The notes under the pieces are model-generated. The model was not told where the DNA came from. It saw only the letters and a program-made list of their open reading frames with translations, and did not search any database. Of a stretch of DNA of 51,463 nucleotides, positions 8,264-16,617 are shown piece by piece (positions within the stretch are counted from its first letter, which is position 1; each line of letters starts with the position of its first letter). The position numbers and the translations under genes were made by a program. The DNA lies in NCBI GenBank assembly GCA_937890745.1, contig CALADH010000017.1, positions 1 through 51,463 on the forward strand. The letters run 5' to 3'. Source of the DNA: Scybalocola_A sp900557175 (lineage in GTDB: Bacteria; Bacillota; Clostridia; Lachnospirales; Lachnospiraceae).

Positions 8264-9220
8264 TTATTCTTCACCCTGATTCAGTGAGAGTCCAAGCTCT
8301 TTTAACTTCGCAAGTACTTCCTCTAATGACTTACGTCCGAGGTTTCTCACTTTCATCATATCTTCCGCAGTTCTGTTGGTTAATTCCTCAACCGTATTGA
8401 TACCTGCGCGCTTTAAGCAGTTATAAGAACGAACGGATAATTCCAGTTCGTCAATATTCATCTCAAGCACTTTTTCTTTTTCATCGTTTTCTTTTTCTAC
8501 CATAACTTCTGCTGTTTTGGCATTTTCAGAAAGGTCAATGAATAAGTTTAAGTGTTCGCTTAACACTTTAGCAGCCAAACTTACTGCTTCATCCGGCGCT
8601 AACGTACCGTTTGTGTAAACGTCTAATGTAAGCTTATCAAAGTCTGTGATTTGACCAACACGAGTATTCTGCACTGTAAGATTTACTCTTTCTACAGGTG
8701 TGTAGATAGAGTCTACCGGAATGACACCGATAGCCAAATCTTCTTTTTTATTCTTATCTGAGCTTACATAGCCTCTGCCCTTGGTAATTGTCAACTCCAT
8801 GTAAAGCTTGCTGTCCTCGCCGCTTAAAGTAGCGATAACCTGGTCCGGATTTAAAATTTCAATGTCCGGATCAGCCTGAATGTCTGCACCTGTAACAACA
8901 CCTTCGCCTTCAAACTCGATATATGCAACCTTCGCCTCAGAAGTATCACTTGTGTTCTTAATCGCCAGACTTTTAATATTCATGATGATTTCAGTCACGT
9001 CTTCCTTTACACCTGGGATAGAGCTGAATTCATGAACAACGCCGTCAATTTTTACATGGCTTACCGCAGCACCCGGCAGTGAAGAAAGCATGATTCTTCT
9101 TAATGAATTGCCAAGTGTTGTACCGTAGCCTCTTTCCAATGGTTCAACGACAAAACGTCCATATTTATTATCATCTGAAATTTGTGCAATCTCGATTTTC
9201 GGTTTTTCAAAGTCAAACAC
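8264..9220 (-). CDS. rpoA: DNA-directed RNA polymerase subunit alpha
   Basis: The alpha subunit nucleates RNA polymerase assembly and contacts promoter UP elements and activators. The N-terminal dimerisation domain shows GYGTTLGNSLRRIMLSSLPG. The C-terminal domain carries the helix-hairpin-helix ELSVRSYNCLKRAGINTVEE and RNLGRKSLEEV. Length is 318 residues, as expected. The start codon is GTG at 9220, with GGAGGG 8 bases upstream. An unusual structured gap of 190 bp separates it from rpsD. Confidence 0.98.
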   Translation of the reverse strand: MFDFEKPKIEIAQISDDNKYGRFVVEPLERGYGTTLGNSLRRIMLSSLPGAAVSHVKIDGVVHEFSSIPGVKEDVTEIIMNIKSLAIKNTSDTSEAKVAYIEFEGEGVVTGADIQADPDIEILNPDQVIATLSGEDSKLYMELTITKGRGYVSSDKNKKEDLAIGVIPVDSIYTPVERVNLTVQNTRVGQITDFDKLTLDVYTNGTLAPDEAVSLAAKVLSEHLNLFIDLSENAKTAEVMVEKENDEKEKVLEMNIDELELSVRSYNCLKRAGINTVEELTNRTAEDMMKVRNLGRKSLEEVLAKLKELGLSLNQGEE

Positions 9221-9303
9221 TCAAAAGCCCTCCTTTTTGGGTTATGTTTAAATTGAGGGTATTAATTGCTAGGCTGCCATGTCCGCTTCAAGCTTTAGGT
9301 TTA

Positions 9304-9393
9304 AAGTCATGTGCTGCGTCCTATATGACTTTTGCAATAAGTCTGACCGCGGATAAATCCCCGGCAGACTTATTGTCTCAGCCATGCATGGCT
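9304..9393 (-). promoter_or_regulatory. Structured intergenic RNA between rpsD and rpoA
   Basis: Three inverted repeats are packed into 90 bases of the 190-bp rpsD-rpoA gap. They are a 14-bp perfect palindrome AGCCATGCATGGCT (9380-9393), an 11-bp perfect stem CAATAAGTCTG/CAGACTTATTG (9335-9345 with 9365-9375), and a 7-bp stem AAGTCAT/ATGACTT (9304-9310 with 9325-9331). No T-run follows, so these are not simple terminators. Possible roles are transcript processing, attenuation or autoregulation that sets alpha output. The function is inferred only. Confidence 0.5.
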
Positions 9394-9410
9394 TATGCCT
9401 TACGTGCATA

Positions 9411-10004
9411 TTATTTAGAATACAACTCAACGATAAGCATTTCGTTTACAGGTACATCAATCTGCTCTCTTGCAGGTACTTCTTTCACTGTACCTGTAAG
9501 GTTTTCATGATCTGCATCAAGCCACTCAGGAACGATTCTTGCATCTGTCACTTCAAGGATGTCTTTGTATCTCTGAGATGATTTATATTTCTCTCTGATT
9601 TCAATCACATCGCCCGGTTTAACCTGGTATGATGGGATATTTACTGTTCTGCCATTAACACTGATGTGCTTATGTCCAACAATCTGTCTTGCCTCTTTAC
9701 GTGTTCTTCCGTAACCCATTCTGAACACTACGTTGTCAAGTCTTAACTCAAGTAATTTCATTAAGTTTTCACCTGACTGGCCTTTCATACGCTCAGCCTT
9801 TTCAAAGTAATTTCTGAAAGGTTTCTCTAATACACCGTAAATGAATTTAGCTTTCTGTTTTTCTGTCAACTGGAGACCATACTCGCTCTTTTTTCTATTT
9901 CCTCTAATAGACTGTCTATTAGATTTTTTAGCAACACCTAAGTAAATAGGGTCAAGACCGAGACTTCTGCATCTTTTTAAAACTGGAACCATATCTCTTG
10001 CCAT
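9411..10004 (-). CDS. rpsD: 30S ribosomal protein S4
   Basis: S4 nucleates 30S assembly and is often the autoregulator of its own operon. The N-terminus MARDMVPVLKRCRSLGLDP belongs to the zinc-free type of S4, since it lacks the four-cysteine motif. The S4 RNA-binding domain RLDNVVFRMGYGRTRKEARQIVGHKHISVNG follows at roughly residues 88-118. Length is 197 residues. GGAGG precedes the ATG. The gene lies between rpsK and rpoA, its usual place in Clostridia. Confidence 0.97.
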   Translation of the reverse strand: MARDMVPVLKRCRSLGLDPIYLGVAKKSNRQSIRGNRKKSEYGLQLTEKQKAKFIYGVLEKPFRNYFEKAERMKGQSGENLMKLLELRLDNVVFRMGYGRTRKEARQIVGHKHISVNGRTVNIPSYQVKPGDVIEIREKYKSSQRYKDILEVTDARIVPEWLDADHENLTGTVKEVPAREQIDVPVNEMLIVELYSK

Positions 10005-10022
10005 ATCTAATTTAACCTCCTA

Positions 10023-10418
10023 TTAGACTCTTCTGCGTTTTGGTGGGCGGCAGCCGTTGTGTGGAACCGGTGTAACATCCTTAATGCTTGTTACTTCGAT
10101 ACCGCATGCCTGAAGGGCACGGATTGCTGCTTCACGTCCTGAACCAGGACCTTTAACCATAACTTCTACTGATTTTAAGCCGTGAGGCAGAGCTGCTTTA
10201 GCTGCTGTCTCAGCTGCCATCTGAGCTGCATAAGGTGTTGACTTTCTAGAACCTCTGAATCCTAATCCGCCAGCACTTGCCCATGAGAGTGCATTACCTT
10301 CTGCATCTGTAAGCGTAACGATTGTATTGTTAAAAGATGACTGGATGTGTGCCTGTCCGCGCTCAACGTTCTTTTTCACACGTCTCTTAGTCACTTTTTT
10401 AGTCACTTTCTTAGCCAT
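10023..10418 (-). CDS. rpsK: 30S ribosomal protein S11
   Basis: S11 forms part of the 30S platform near the mRNA exit. The motifs AHIQSSFNNTIVTLTDAEGN, FRGSRKSTPYAAQ and the C-terminal DVTPVPHNGCRPPKRRRV are diagnostic. The length is 131 residues. It is the middle gene of rpsM-rpsK-rpsD. Confidence 0.98.
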   Translation of the reverse strand: MAKKVTKKVTKRRVKKNVERGQAHIQSSFNNTIVTLTDAEGNALSWASAGGLGFRGSRKSTPYAAQMAAETAAKAALPHGLKSVEVMVKGPGSGREAAIRALQACGIEVTSIKDVTPVPHNGCRPPKRRRV

Positions 10419-10444
10419 TGAACAAACCTCCTATTGTTTGGTCA

Positions 10445-10813
10445 TTATTTCTTCTTATTTGCTACTGTTTTCTTAGGACCTTTTCTGGTTCTTGCATTTG
10501 TCTTTGTCTTCTGTCCTCTTACAGGAAGACCTTTTCTATGACGAATACCTCTGTAGCATCCGATTTCCTGAAGACGTTTGATGTTTAAAGCGATTTCACG
10601 TCTTAAATCACCTTCAACTGTCTGAGTTGCATCGATGACGTCACGGATTCTTGCTACTTCTTCATCTGTTAAATCTCTGACACGAGTGTCAGGGTTTACA
10701 TTAGCTTCTTTAAGGATACGATTTGAGCTTACTCTACCGATACCATACACGTAAGTAAGACCGATTTCTACACGTTTTTCTCTTGGTAAATCTACACCAC
10801 TGATACGAGCCAT
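10445..10813 (-). CDS. rpsM: 30S ribosomal protein S13
   Basis: S13 is a 30S head protein that forms intersubunit bridges. It shows MARISGVDLPREKRVEIGLTYVYGIG, the helix-two-turn-helix region, and the basic tail with RHRKGLPVRGQKTKTNARTRKG. The start is set at the ATG at 10813. A TTG two codons upstream is closer to GGAGG and cannot be excluded. The 277-bp region before it contains several RNA hairpins, placing a likely regulatory leader directly ahead of this gene. Confidence 0.97.
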   Translation of the reverse strand: MARISGVDLPREKRVEIGLTYVYGIGRVSSNRILKEANVNPDTRVRDLTDEEVARIRDVIDATQTVEGDLRREIALNIKRLQEIGCYRGIRHRKGLPVRGQKTKTNARTRKGPKKTVANKKK

Positions 10814-10863
10814 GTACAATTACACCTCCACTAGTTGTAATATATAAGAACGCACAAGTATAA

Positions 10864-11061
10864 CACACTTGTCTCAAAGTGTGGTGAAATGCTTATACTG
10901 TCAGTCCTTATATTGAGTATTTTGTTTCATATTTTCTAAAATTCAGTTTTCATAAGGGGCTAAAACCTTATGAAATAATACATAAATATTTAAAAGTGCT
11001 TACAACACAGCCTCGTGTTGCATCACTGCAGCCGCGAATTAAAGTTTGCCGTTTCGGGCAA
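10864..11061 (-). promoter_or_regulatory. Structured leader between rpmJ and rpsM
   Basis: The 283-bp rpmJ-rpsM gap holds four minus-strand hairpins. They are TTGCC/GGCAA (11046-11061), CAACAC/GTGTTG (11003-11020), a perfect 10-bp stem TTTCATAAGG/CCTTATGAAA (10948-10975) and CACACTT/AAGTGTG (10864-10883). The last can alternatively pair its 3' arm with a downstream ACTTGT. In other bacteria S4 represses the operon by binding an RNA structure ahead of rpsM, and this is a candidate equivalent. That role is inferred. Confidence 0.55.
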
Positions 11062-11096
11062 AAAATTCACACAACAAAAAGACAAGCTGTCAAAAA

Positions 11097-11210
11097 TTAA
11101 CCCTGTCTCTGTTTATGTTTTGGATTTTCACAGATAATTCTGATGCTTCCTTTTCTTTTGATAACCTTGCACTTTTCGCAAATAGGTTTTACTGATGCTC
11201 TAACCTTCAC
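11097..11210 (-). CDS. rpmJ: 50S ribosomal protein L36
   Basis: A 37-residue protein, MKVRASVKPICEKCKV at the N-terminus and ENPKHKQRQG at the C-terminus. It has the zinc-ribbon residues (Cys11, Cys14, Cys27, His32) of the zinc-binding L36 form. The start codon is GTG at 11208-11210, with GGAGAG about 8 bases upstream. It is the expected gene between infA and rpsM. Confidence 0.97.
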   Translation of the reverse strand: MKVRASVKPICEKCKVIKRKGSIRIICENPKHKQRQG

Positions 11211-11280
11211 AACAAATCTCTCCTTTCAAAACGTCCGCTCTACATTATAGCACCTTATTTTACCAAATGTCAAGCATTTT

Positions 11281-11499
11281 TTATTTGTCTCTCCAAATAA
11301 TTCTGCCTTTTGTTAAATCATACGGAGATAATTCTATTGTTACCTTATCGCCCGGTAAAATCTTGATGAAATTCATTCTTAATTTACCGCTGATATGTGC
11401 CAGTACCTTATGTCCGTTTTCAAGCTCAACCTGAAACATCGCATTCGGCAATTTCTCGATAACAACACCTTCAACTTCGATTACATCTGATTTTGACAT
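11281..11499 (-). CDS. infA: Translation initiation factor IF-1
   Basis: IF-1 occupies the ribosomal A site during initiation. The 72-residue single OB-fold begins MSKSDVIEVEGVVIEKLPN and contains GHKVLAHISGKLRMNFIKILPGD, both highly conserved. It lies between map and rpmJ. In many Firmicutes a small KOW-domain protein gene sits between map and infA; it is absent here. Confidence 0.97.
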   Translation of the reverse strand: MSKSDVIEVEGVVIEKLPNAMFQVELENGHKVLAHISGKLRMNFIKILPGDKVTIELSPYDLTKGRIIWRDK

Positions 11500-11548
11500 A
11501 TACTTTTTCCTTCCTCTGTCTTAAATCTTACCTAAAATCAACTTTCGC

Positions 11549-12298
11549 TTAAAGCGTCAGTATCTCGTAACCATCCTCTGTCACGAGCACTGTATTTTCA
11601 TAATGTGCCGACAGTGAGCCGTCCATTGTTACAACTGTCCAGTCATCATCAAGCCATTCGACCTCATAACGACCTGCGTTGACCATAGGCTCAATTGCCA
11701 GCGTCATGCCGGCAGCAAGCTTTATACCTCTGCCCTTTGGTTTGAAATTCGGTATCTGCGGGTCTTCATGAAGATGTGTTCCTATACCGTGTCCGACAAG
11801 GTCCCGGACTACTGAATATCCGTGAGCTTCAACATAGCTTTGTATCGCTGCTGAAATCTCATGTAGATGATTGCCCGCTCTGACTGCTTTCATGCCCTCA
11901 AAAAAACTCTCCTTCGTGACATCAATCAGTCTTCTGGCTTCTTCTGAGATGTTTCCGACGCCCCATGTTCTTGCAGCATCTGAATGCCAGCCTTTGTAAA
12001 TAAGACCTGCATCAAGACTGACGATATCGCCGTCCTGTAAGATACGCTCCTTTGTTGGAATGCCGTGTACAACCTCGTCATTGACGGATACACAGATGGA
12101 TGCCGGATATCCGTTATAATTTTTAAAATTCGGAATACATCCAAAATCACGGATGATTTTTTCACCAAGCCTGTCAATCTCCAAAGTAGAAATGCCGGGC
12201 CTGATTGCTTTGTGTAATTCCTCATGCATGATTGCAAGAAGTCTTCCGGATTCGCGCATAAGCTCTATTTGTTTATCCGATTTAATTGTCACTGACAT
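11549..12298 (-). CDS. map: Type I methionine aminopeptidase
   Basis: Removes the N-terminal methionine from nascent proteins using a two-metal centre. The five metal ligands are all present: Asp96 and Asp107 (LDAGLIYKGWHSDAART), His170 (VGHGIGTHLHEDP), Glu203 (AIEPMV) and Glu234 (HYENTVLVTEDG). The 249-residue length is that of the short class without an N-terminal extension. It follows adk with a gap of only 4 bp, the common secY-adk-map arrangement. Confidence 0.97.
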   Translation of the reverse strand: MSVTIKSDKQIELMRESGRLLAIMHEELHKAIRPGISTLEIDRLGEKIIRDFGCIPNFKNYNGYPASICVSVNDEVVHGIPTKERILQDGDIVSLDAGLIYKGWHSDAARTWGVGNISEEARRLIDVTKESFFEGMKAVRAGNHLHEISAAIQSYVEAHGYSVVRDLVGHGIGTHLHEDPQIPNFKPKGRGIKLAAGMTLAIEPMVNAGRYEVEWLDDDWTVVTMDGSLSAHYENTVLVTEDGYEILTL

Positions 12299-12302
12299 CG
12301 TA

Positions 12303-12947
12303 TTAAACTCCTAAAACTTTTAAAATGTCCGCAAAAACCTCATCCATAGCTTTTGTGCCGTCAACGGTTCTTAAAATGCCCTGACCTTTATAATAGTCAA
12401 TTAACGGCTGCGTCTGCTCATGATAAACGTTCAGACGGTTCTTTACTGTCTCAGGCTTATCATCTTCTCTTAAAATGAGCTTCTCACCGCATACATCGCA
12501 GATGCCTTCAACTTTTGTAGGATTAAATACAAGGTGATAAGTTGCACCACATCCAACACATGCTCTGCGGCCGGACATTCTGTTGATTATATTCTCATCA
12601 GGGACATCCACGTCAATCGCGAAGTCCATGTTCTGTCCAATAGCATTTAAGGCATTCGTCAACGCTTCAGCCTGAGGAATTGTTCTAGGGAAGCCGTCGA
12701 GAATAAACCCATCTTTACAGTCATCTTGTTGAATTCGATCAACGACGAGATCACAAACTAATTCGTCCGGTACTAATAAACCTTTGTCCATATACGCTTT
12801 TGCTTTCGCACCGAGCTCTGTACCGTTTTTAATATTAGCTCTGAAAATATCTCCGGTTGATATATGTGGAATGTTGCAAACATCTGCAATCTTTTTCGCC
12901 TGTGTACCTTTACCGGCACCCGGCGCACCTAACATAATTATTTTCAT
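12303..12947 (-). CDS. adk: Adenylate kinase (zinc-binding type)
   Basis: Interconverts ATP plus AMP with two ADP. It has the P-loop GAPGAGKGTQ at residues 7-16, the AMP-binding GFPRTIPQA region, and a long LID domain. The LID carries four cysteines (130, 133, 150, 153) that coordinate structural zinc, as is usual in Gram-positive bacteria. Length is 214 residues. It lies between secY and map. Confidence 0.98.
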   Translation of the reverse strand: MKIIMLGAPGAGKGTQAKKIADVCNIPHISTGDIFRANIKNGTELGAKAKAYMDKGLLVPDELVCDLVVDRIQQDDCKDGFILDGFPRTIPQAEALTNALNAIGQNMDFAIDVDVPDENIINRMSGRRACVGCGATYHLVFNPTKVEGICDVCGEKLILREDDKPETVKNRLNVYHEQTQPLIDYYKGQGILRTVDGTKAMDEVFADILKVLGV

Positions 12948-12996
12948 AATAATTATCCTCCCGTCATATGTCCAACAACTTTAAATAAAGAAGTAA

Positions 12997-13021
12997 CCAA
13001 GACAGATTTCATCTGCCTTGG
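12997..13021 (-). other. RNA hairpin in the secY-adk gap
   Basis: In the minus-strand transcript, an 11-bp stem with one G-U pair (CCAAGGCAGAT / ATCTGTCTTGG) encloses a 3-nt loop. It sits in the 100-bp gap between secY and adk. The downstream sequence is only moderately T-rich, so it is a possible partial terminator or processing site that would lower expression of the genes after secY. Confidence 0.5.
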
Positions 13022-13049
13022 TATGTCAATCTTCTTTTATCAATGTTTA

Positions 13050-14372
13050 TCAGTCATTCAAAAATCCTTTATAATGACGCACAAGCATCATGGATTCAAT
13101 CTGTTTTAATGTCTCAAGTAAAACACCAACGATAATAATCAGAGATGTTCCACCGAAAGAAACATTGGCGCCGAATACACCTGAAAAGAAAATCGGTATT
13201 ACGGCTACAATAACAAGACCAACAGCGCCGATAAAAATAATATTCTTTAAGATACCGTTTAAGTAATCCACTGTTGGTTTTCCAGGTCTGATCCCCGGAA
13301 TAAAGCCGCCCTGCTTTTTCATATTGTCCGCAACTTCAATCGGATTGAAAGTAATGGATGTGTAGAAATAAGCAAAAAGAACAACTAAAAGAATGTATAC
13401 AACAAGTCCGATGGAATACCAAGGCATACTCGGCACGCACCAGTTGTTGCTGTTGAGACCATTAATAATATGACCCCAAAAACCTGACGGACTCTTGCCT
13501 ACTAAAGCAACAATCATTCCCGGAATGCCCATCAATGATGAAGCAAAGATAACCGGGATAACACCGCCTGTATTAACTTTTAACGGAATATGTGTGGACT
13601 GTCCGCCAAATGTCTTTCTGCCGACAACCTTTTTAGAATACTGAACCGGAATTCTCCGCTCAGCATCCTGCAGGTAAACAACGAAAATAACTGTGAACAC
13701 AATGACTGCGATAATCACCAATGCCGCAAGTCCGCCGGTAACAATATTAGTTGCGCCTTTGATAAACTTCTCATAGAGAGAGCCGAAATCCTGCGGCAGT
13801 CTCGAAAGAATGTTAATCAGGAGAACAATTGAAATACCGTTGCCCACACCGTGTGTTGTAATCTGCTCGCCAATCCACATAAGCAAAGCAGAACCACCTG
13901 TCAGAGAAAGCACCGTCACAATAACACCAAAGGCATTATTGTAATCAAGAGAACCGCCTCTTGCAAAATTAATACCCATAGCAAGGGACTGAATCACCGA
14001 AAGACCAATCGTTACGTAACGCGTAATCTCACGGATTTTTTTACGGCCATCCTCGCCTTCCTTCTGCATCTCCTCAAGCTTTGGAATCGCAATTGTGAGC
14101 AGCTGCATAATAATGGAAGATGTGATATATGGCGTAATACTCAGAGCGAAGATAGACATGTTCTCTAAAGAACCGCCTGTCATCGCACTGAATAAGTCAA
14201 GCGCGCCGCTGCTTCCGCTCAAGCTGGCGAAAAAGCTCTCCATGACACCGCGCTTAACGCCCGGTGTCGGAATGGCTGCACCAAGTCTTACCACAATGAG
14301 CATAAAAAATGTAAAGAGCATCCTTTTACGGATATCTTGAATTTTAAATGCGTTCCGAAGGGTTTTGAACAT
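13050..14372 (-). CDS. secY: Protein translocase subunit SecY
   Basis: The channel-forming subunit of the Sec translocon. At 440 residues with ten hydrophobic helices it matches the family. The N-terminus RKRMLFTFFMLIVVRLGAAIPTPGV, the plug-region residues after it and the loop PFNPIEVADNMKKQGGFIPG-like segment are typical. Its ATG overlaps the rplO stop (TAATG), implying coupled translation. Confidence 0.98.
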   Translation of the reverse strand: MFKTLRNAFKIQDIRKRMLFTFFMLIVVRLGAAIPTPGVKRGVMESFFASLSGSSGALDLFSAMTGGSLENMSIFALSITPYITSSIIMQLLTIAIPKLEEMQKEGEDGRKKIREITRYVTIGLSVIQSLAMGINFARGGSLDYNNAFGVIVTVLSLTGGSALLMWIGEQITTHGVGNGISIVLLINILSRLPQDFGSLYEKFIKGATNIVTGGLAALVIIAVIVFTVIFVVYLQDAERRIPVQYSKKVVGRKTFGGQSTHIPLKVNTGGVIPVIFASSLMGIPGMIVALVGKSPSGFWGHIINGLNSNNWCVPSMPWYSIGLVVYILLVVLFAYFYTSITFNPIEVADNMKKQGGFIPGIRPGKPTVDYLNGILKNIIFIGAVGLVIVAVIPIFFSGVFGANVSFGGTSLIIIVGVLLETLKQIESMMLVRHYKGFLND

Positions 14373-14812
14373 TAAATCACCTCAGCAGTTCCACCAAGAG
14401 CCTTGATTTTTTCTTCAGCGGATGCGCTGAAAGCGTTGACTTTAACTGTTAACTTCTTTGTGAGCTCACCGTTACCGAGAATCTTAACACCGTCACATGC
14501 GTTTTTAATTACGCCTGTTTCTAATAAGCTTTCTACTGTAACAACTGCGTCATCATCAAATCTGTTTAATACATCAACATTGATAGCAACGATTTCCTTA
14601 GAGTTTCTGTTTGTGAATCCTCTCTTAGGAATTCTTCTATATAATGGCATCTGGCCACCTTCAAAACCCGGTCTTGGAGCTCCTGAACGAGCCTTCTGGC
14701 CTTTATGACCTTTACCTGCAGTCTTACCGTTGCCTGAACCATGTCCACGGCCTCGTCTGAAATTATCACTCTGTCTTGAACCTTCAGCAGGCTTTAAGCT
14801 TGATAAATTCAT
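14372..14812 (-). CDS. rplO: 50S ribosomal protein L15
   Basis: A late-assembly 50S protein. The N-terminal glycine- and arginine-rich tail RRGRGHGSGNGKTAGKGHKGQKARSG and GFEGGQMPLYRRIPKRGF are diagnostic. The start is ATG 14812 (MNLSSLKPAEGSR), with AGGAGG upstream; a TTG 18 bases earlier opens the frame but would contain the ribosome site. Length is 146 residues. Confidence 0.97.
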   Translation of the reverse strand: MNLSSLKPAEGSRQSDNFRRGRGHGSGNGKTAGKGHKGQKARSGAPRPGFEGGQMPLYRRIPKRGFTNRNSKEIVAINVDVLNRFDDDAVVTVESLLETGVIKNACDGVKILGNGELTKKLTVKVNAFSASAEEKIKALGGTAEVI

Positions 14813-14838
14813 CTTTTTGCACCTCCTCAACTGTAAAA

Positions 14839-15021
14839 TTAGATTTCTTCTACTTTAACTAAATGTTTTACCTGATTAACCATACCTCTTACGGCTGCGT
14901 TATCCGGCATCTCAACTGTCTTGTGAAGCTTCTTAAGACCTAAAGCTTCAACAGTCTTTTTATGTTTAGGAATTGCACCAATTGTAGATTTAACTAAAGT
15001 AATCTTTAATTTCTCTGCCAT
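14839..15021 (-). CDS. rpmD: 50S ribosomal protein L30
   Basis: A 60-residue protein beginning MAEKLKITLVKSTIGAIPKH, with the VEALGLKKLHKTV motif and a C-terminal NQVKHLVKVEEI. The open frame extends 36 codons upstream, but those overlap the end of rpsE. AAGGAGG lies just before the ATG at 15021, which gives the normal L30 length. Confidence 0.96.
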   Translation of the reverse strand: MAEKLKITLVKSTIGAIPKHKKTVEALGLKKLHKTVEMPDNAAVRGMVNQVKHLVKVEEI

Positions 15022-15034
15022 CTCATACTCCTCC

Positions 15035-15544
15035 TTATGCAAGAATTTCTTCAACGGATTTTCCGCGTTTCTTTGCAACTTCTTCCGGAGTTGTAAGGTT
15101 TGCCAATCCATCGATTGTCGCAAGTACAACGTTCTGTTTATTTCTTGAGCCTAAGCACTTTGTACGGATGTTCTTGTAACCTGCAAGTTCCAGCACGCTA
15201 CGTGCAGGACCGCCGGCGATAATACCAGTACCCTGTGGAGCTCTTTTTAATAACATGGAAGCGCTTCCGAACTTACCTGTGTTATCGTGTGTAATACTGC
15301 CGTTCTCATCTAATGGAACTTCAACAAGTTTCTTCATAGCATCCTCTTTTCCTTTGCGAATTGCTTCAGGAATTTCAGTTGCTTTACCTAAGCCAGCACC
15401 AACGTGACCATTGCCGTCGCCGACAACAACTAAAGCTGCAAATCTGAAGTTACGTCCACCTTTTACAACCTTAGTAACACGCTTAATTGATACTACTTTT
15501 TCTGTTAACTCTAATTGACTAGCATCAATAATTGTACGTTTCAT
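15035..15544 (-). CDS. rpsE: 30S ribosomal protein S5
   Basis: S5 helps maintain decoding fidelity at the mRNA entry site. The double-stranded RNA-binding-like domain shows RVTKVVKGGRNFRFAALVVVGD and GKATEIPEAIRKG. The C-terminal domain has GTGIIAGGPARSVLELAG. Length is 169 residues, as usual. Confidence 0.98.
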   Translation of the reverse strand: MKRTIIDASQLELTEKVVSIKRVTKVVKGGRNFRFAALVVVGDGNGHVGAGLGKATEIPEAIRKGKEDAMKKLVEVPLDENGSITHDNTGKFGSASMLLKRAPQGTGIIAGGPARSVLELAGYKNIRTKCLGSRNKQNVVLATIDGLANLTTPEEVAKKRGKSVEEILA

Positions 15545-15558
15545 GTTTCTCCTCCTTG

Positions 15559-15927
15559 CTAGAATTCTAATCCAGCTTCTCTAGCTGCATCGGCTAATGC
15601 CTGAATTTTTCCCTGATAAATAAATCCGCCTCTATCGAATACTACTTTAGTAATACCTTTTTCTAAAGCCTTTTTAGCGATGGCTGTACCAACGGCTGCA
15701 GCGGCTGCAACATCATTAGTCTTCTCAACACCGGCTTTGATTTCTTTTTCCATAGTTGAAGCAGCTACGAGTGTATTACCAACCGTATCGTCGATGATTT
15801 GAGCGTAAATATGATTATTACTTCTAAACACAGCTAAACGAGGACGTTCTGCAGTACCCGCAAAACGGTTACGGATTTTTCTATGCTTGTTTAAACGAAC
15901 TTTTGTTCTTGATTCTTTGCTAACCAT
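15559..15927 (-). CDS. rplR: 50S ribosomal protein L18
   Basis: L18 binds 5S rRNA in the central protuberance. Features include an arginine- and lysine-rich N-terminus (RTKVRLNKHRKIRNRFAGT), RPRLAVFRSNNHIYAQIIDD, and the C-terminal VVFDRGGFIYQGKIQALADAAREAGLEF. Length is 122 residues. Confidence 0.98.
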   Translation of the reverse strand: MVSKESRTKVRLNKHRKIRNRFAGTAERPRLAVFRSNNHIYAQIIDDTVGNTLVAASTMEKEIKAGVEKTNDVAAAAAVGTAIAKKALEKGITKVVFDRGGFIYQGKIQALADAAREAGLEF

Positions 15928-15944
15928 TTATTTTCACTCCTTTA

Positions 15945-16487
15945 CTATTTCTTACCAGTCTTACCAACTTTACGTCTGATAACTTCGTCAGCATACTTAA
16001 TACCTTTGCCCTTGTATGGCTCAGGTCTTCTCTTTTCTCTGATTTCAGCTGCGTATTGGCCAACTTTTTCTTTATCTATACCAGAAACAGTAATCTTGTT
16101 CTGACCTTCAAGTGTTGTTGTAACACCTTCAGGATCTACCATTTCAACAGGATGTGAATATCCTAAAGATAAAACTAACTTGTTTCCTTGTTTCTGAGCT
16201 CTGTAACCTACACCGTTGATTTCAAGAACTTTGTTGTAACCTTCAGTAACACCGATTACCATGTTATTGACTAATGTTCTTGTTAAACCATGTAAGGATT
16301 TCATCTTCTTTAAATCGTTTGGTCTTGTAACAACGATCTGACCATCTTCTAATTTGATATCCATCTCTGAAGGTAATACTCTCTCAAGTGTTCCCTTCGG
16401 ACCTTTTACAGTCACTTTATTATTTTCTGCTATCTCTACAGTAACACCTGCAGGAACAGCGATTGGCATTCTTCCTATACGTGACAT
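15945..16487 (-). CDS. rplF: 50S ribosomal protein L6
   Basis: A two-domain 50S protein near the sarcin-ricin loop. It begins MSRIGRMPIAVPAGV and ends with the RRPEPYKGKGIKYADEVIRRKVGK signature. The start is ATG 16487 with GGAGG 7 bases upstream; the frame is open for 16 more codons but without a site. Length is 180 residues. The 130-bp gap to rpsH upstream shows no gene. Confidence 0.97.
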   Translation of the reverse strand: MSRIGRMPIAVPAGVTVEIAENNKVTVKGPKGTLERVLPSEMDIKLEDGQIVVTRPNDLKKMKSLHGLTRTLVNNMVIGVTEGYNKVLEINGVGYRAQKQGNKLVLSLGYSHPVEMVDPEGVTTTLEGQNKITVSGIDKEKVGQYAAEIREKRRPEPYKGKGIKYADEVIRRKVGKTGKK

Positions 16488-16617
16488 GCCCGTACCTCCA
16501 TATTTGTTATATGCATTGTTTATAAGTTTCGCCAAGACTTATGGAAAATCCCGGTTGATTGACCGAATGGTCTTTTTGTATCATACTGGTTTCCGGTTGA
16601 ATCTAAGGTCTTCCGGC

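Noticed and set aside
9335..9375. Rho-independent terminator between rpsD and rpoA
   Set aside because: The stem is strong, but the following minus-strand bases (CAAAAGTC) are not T-rich.
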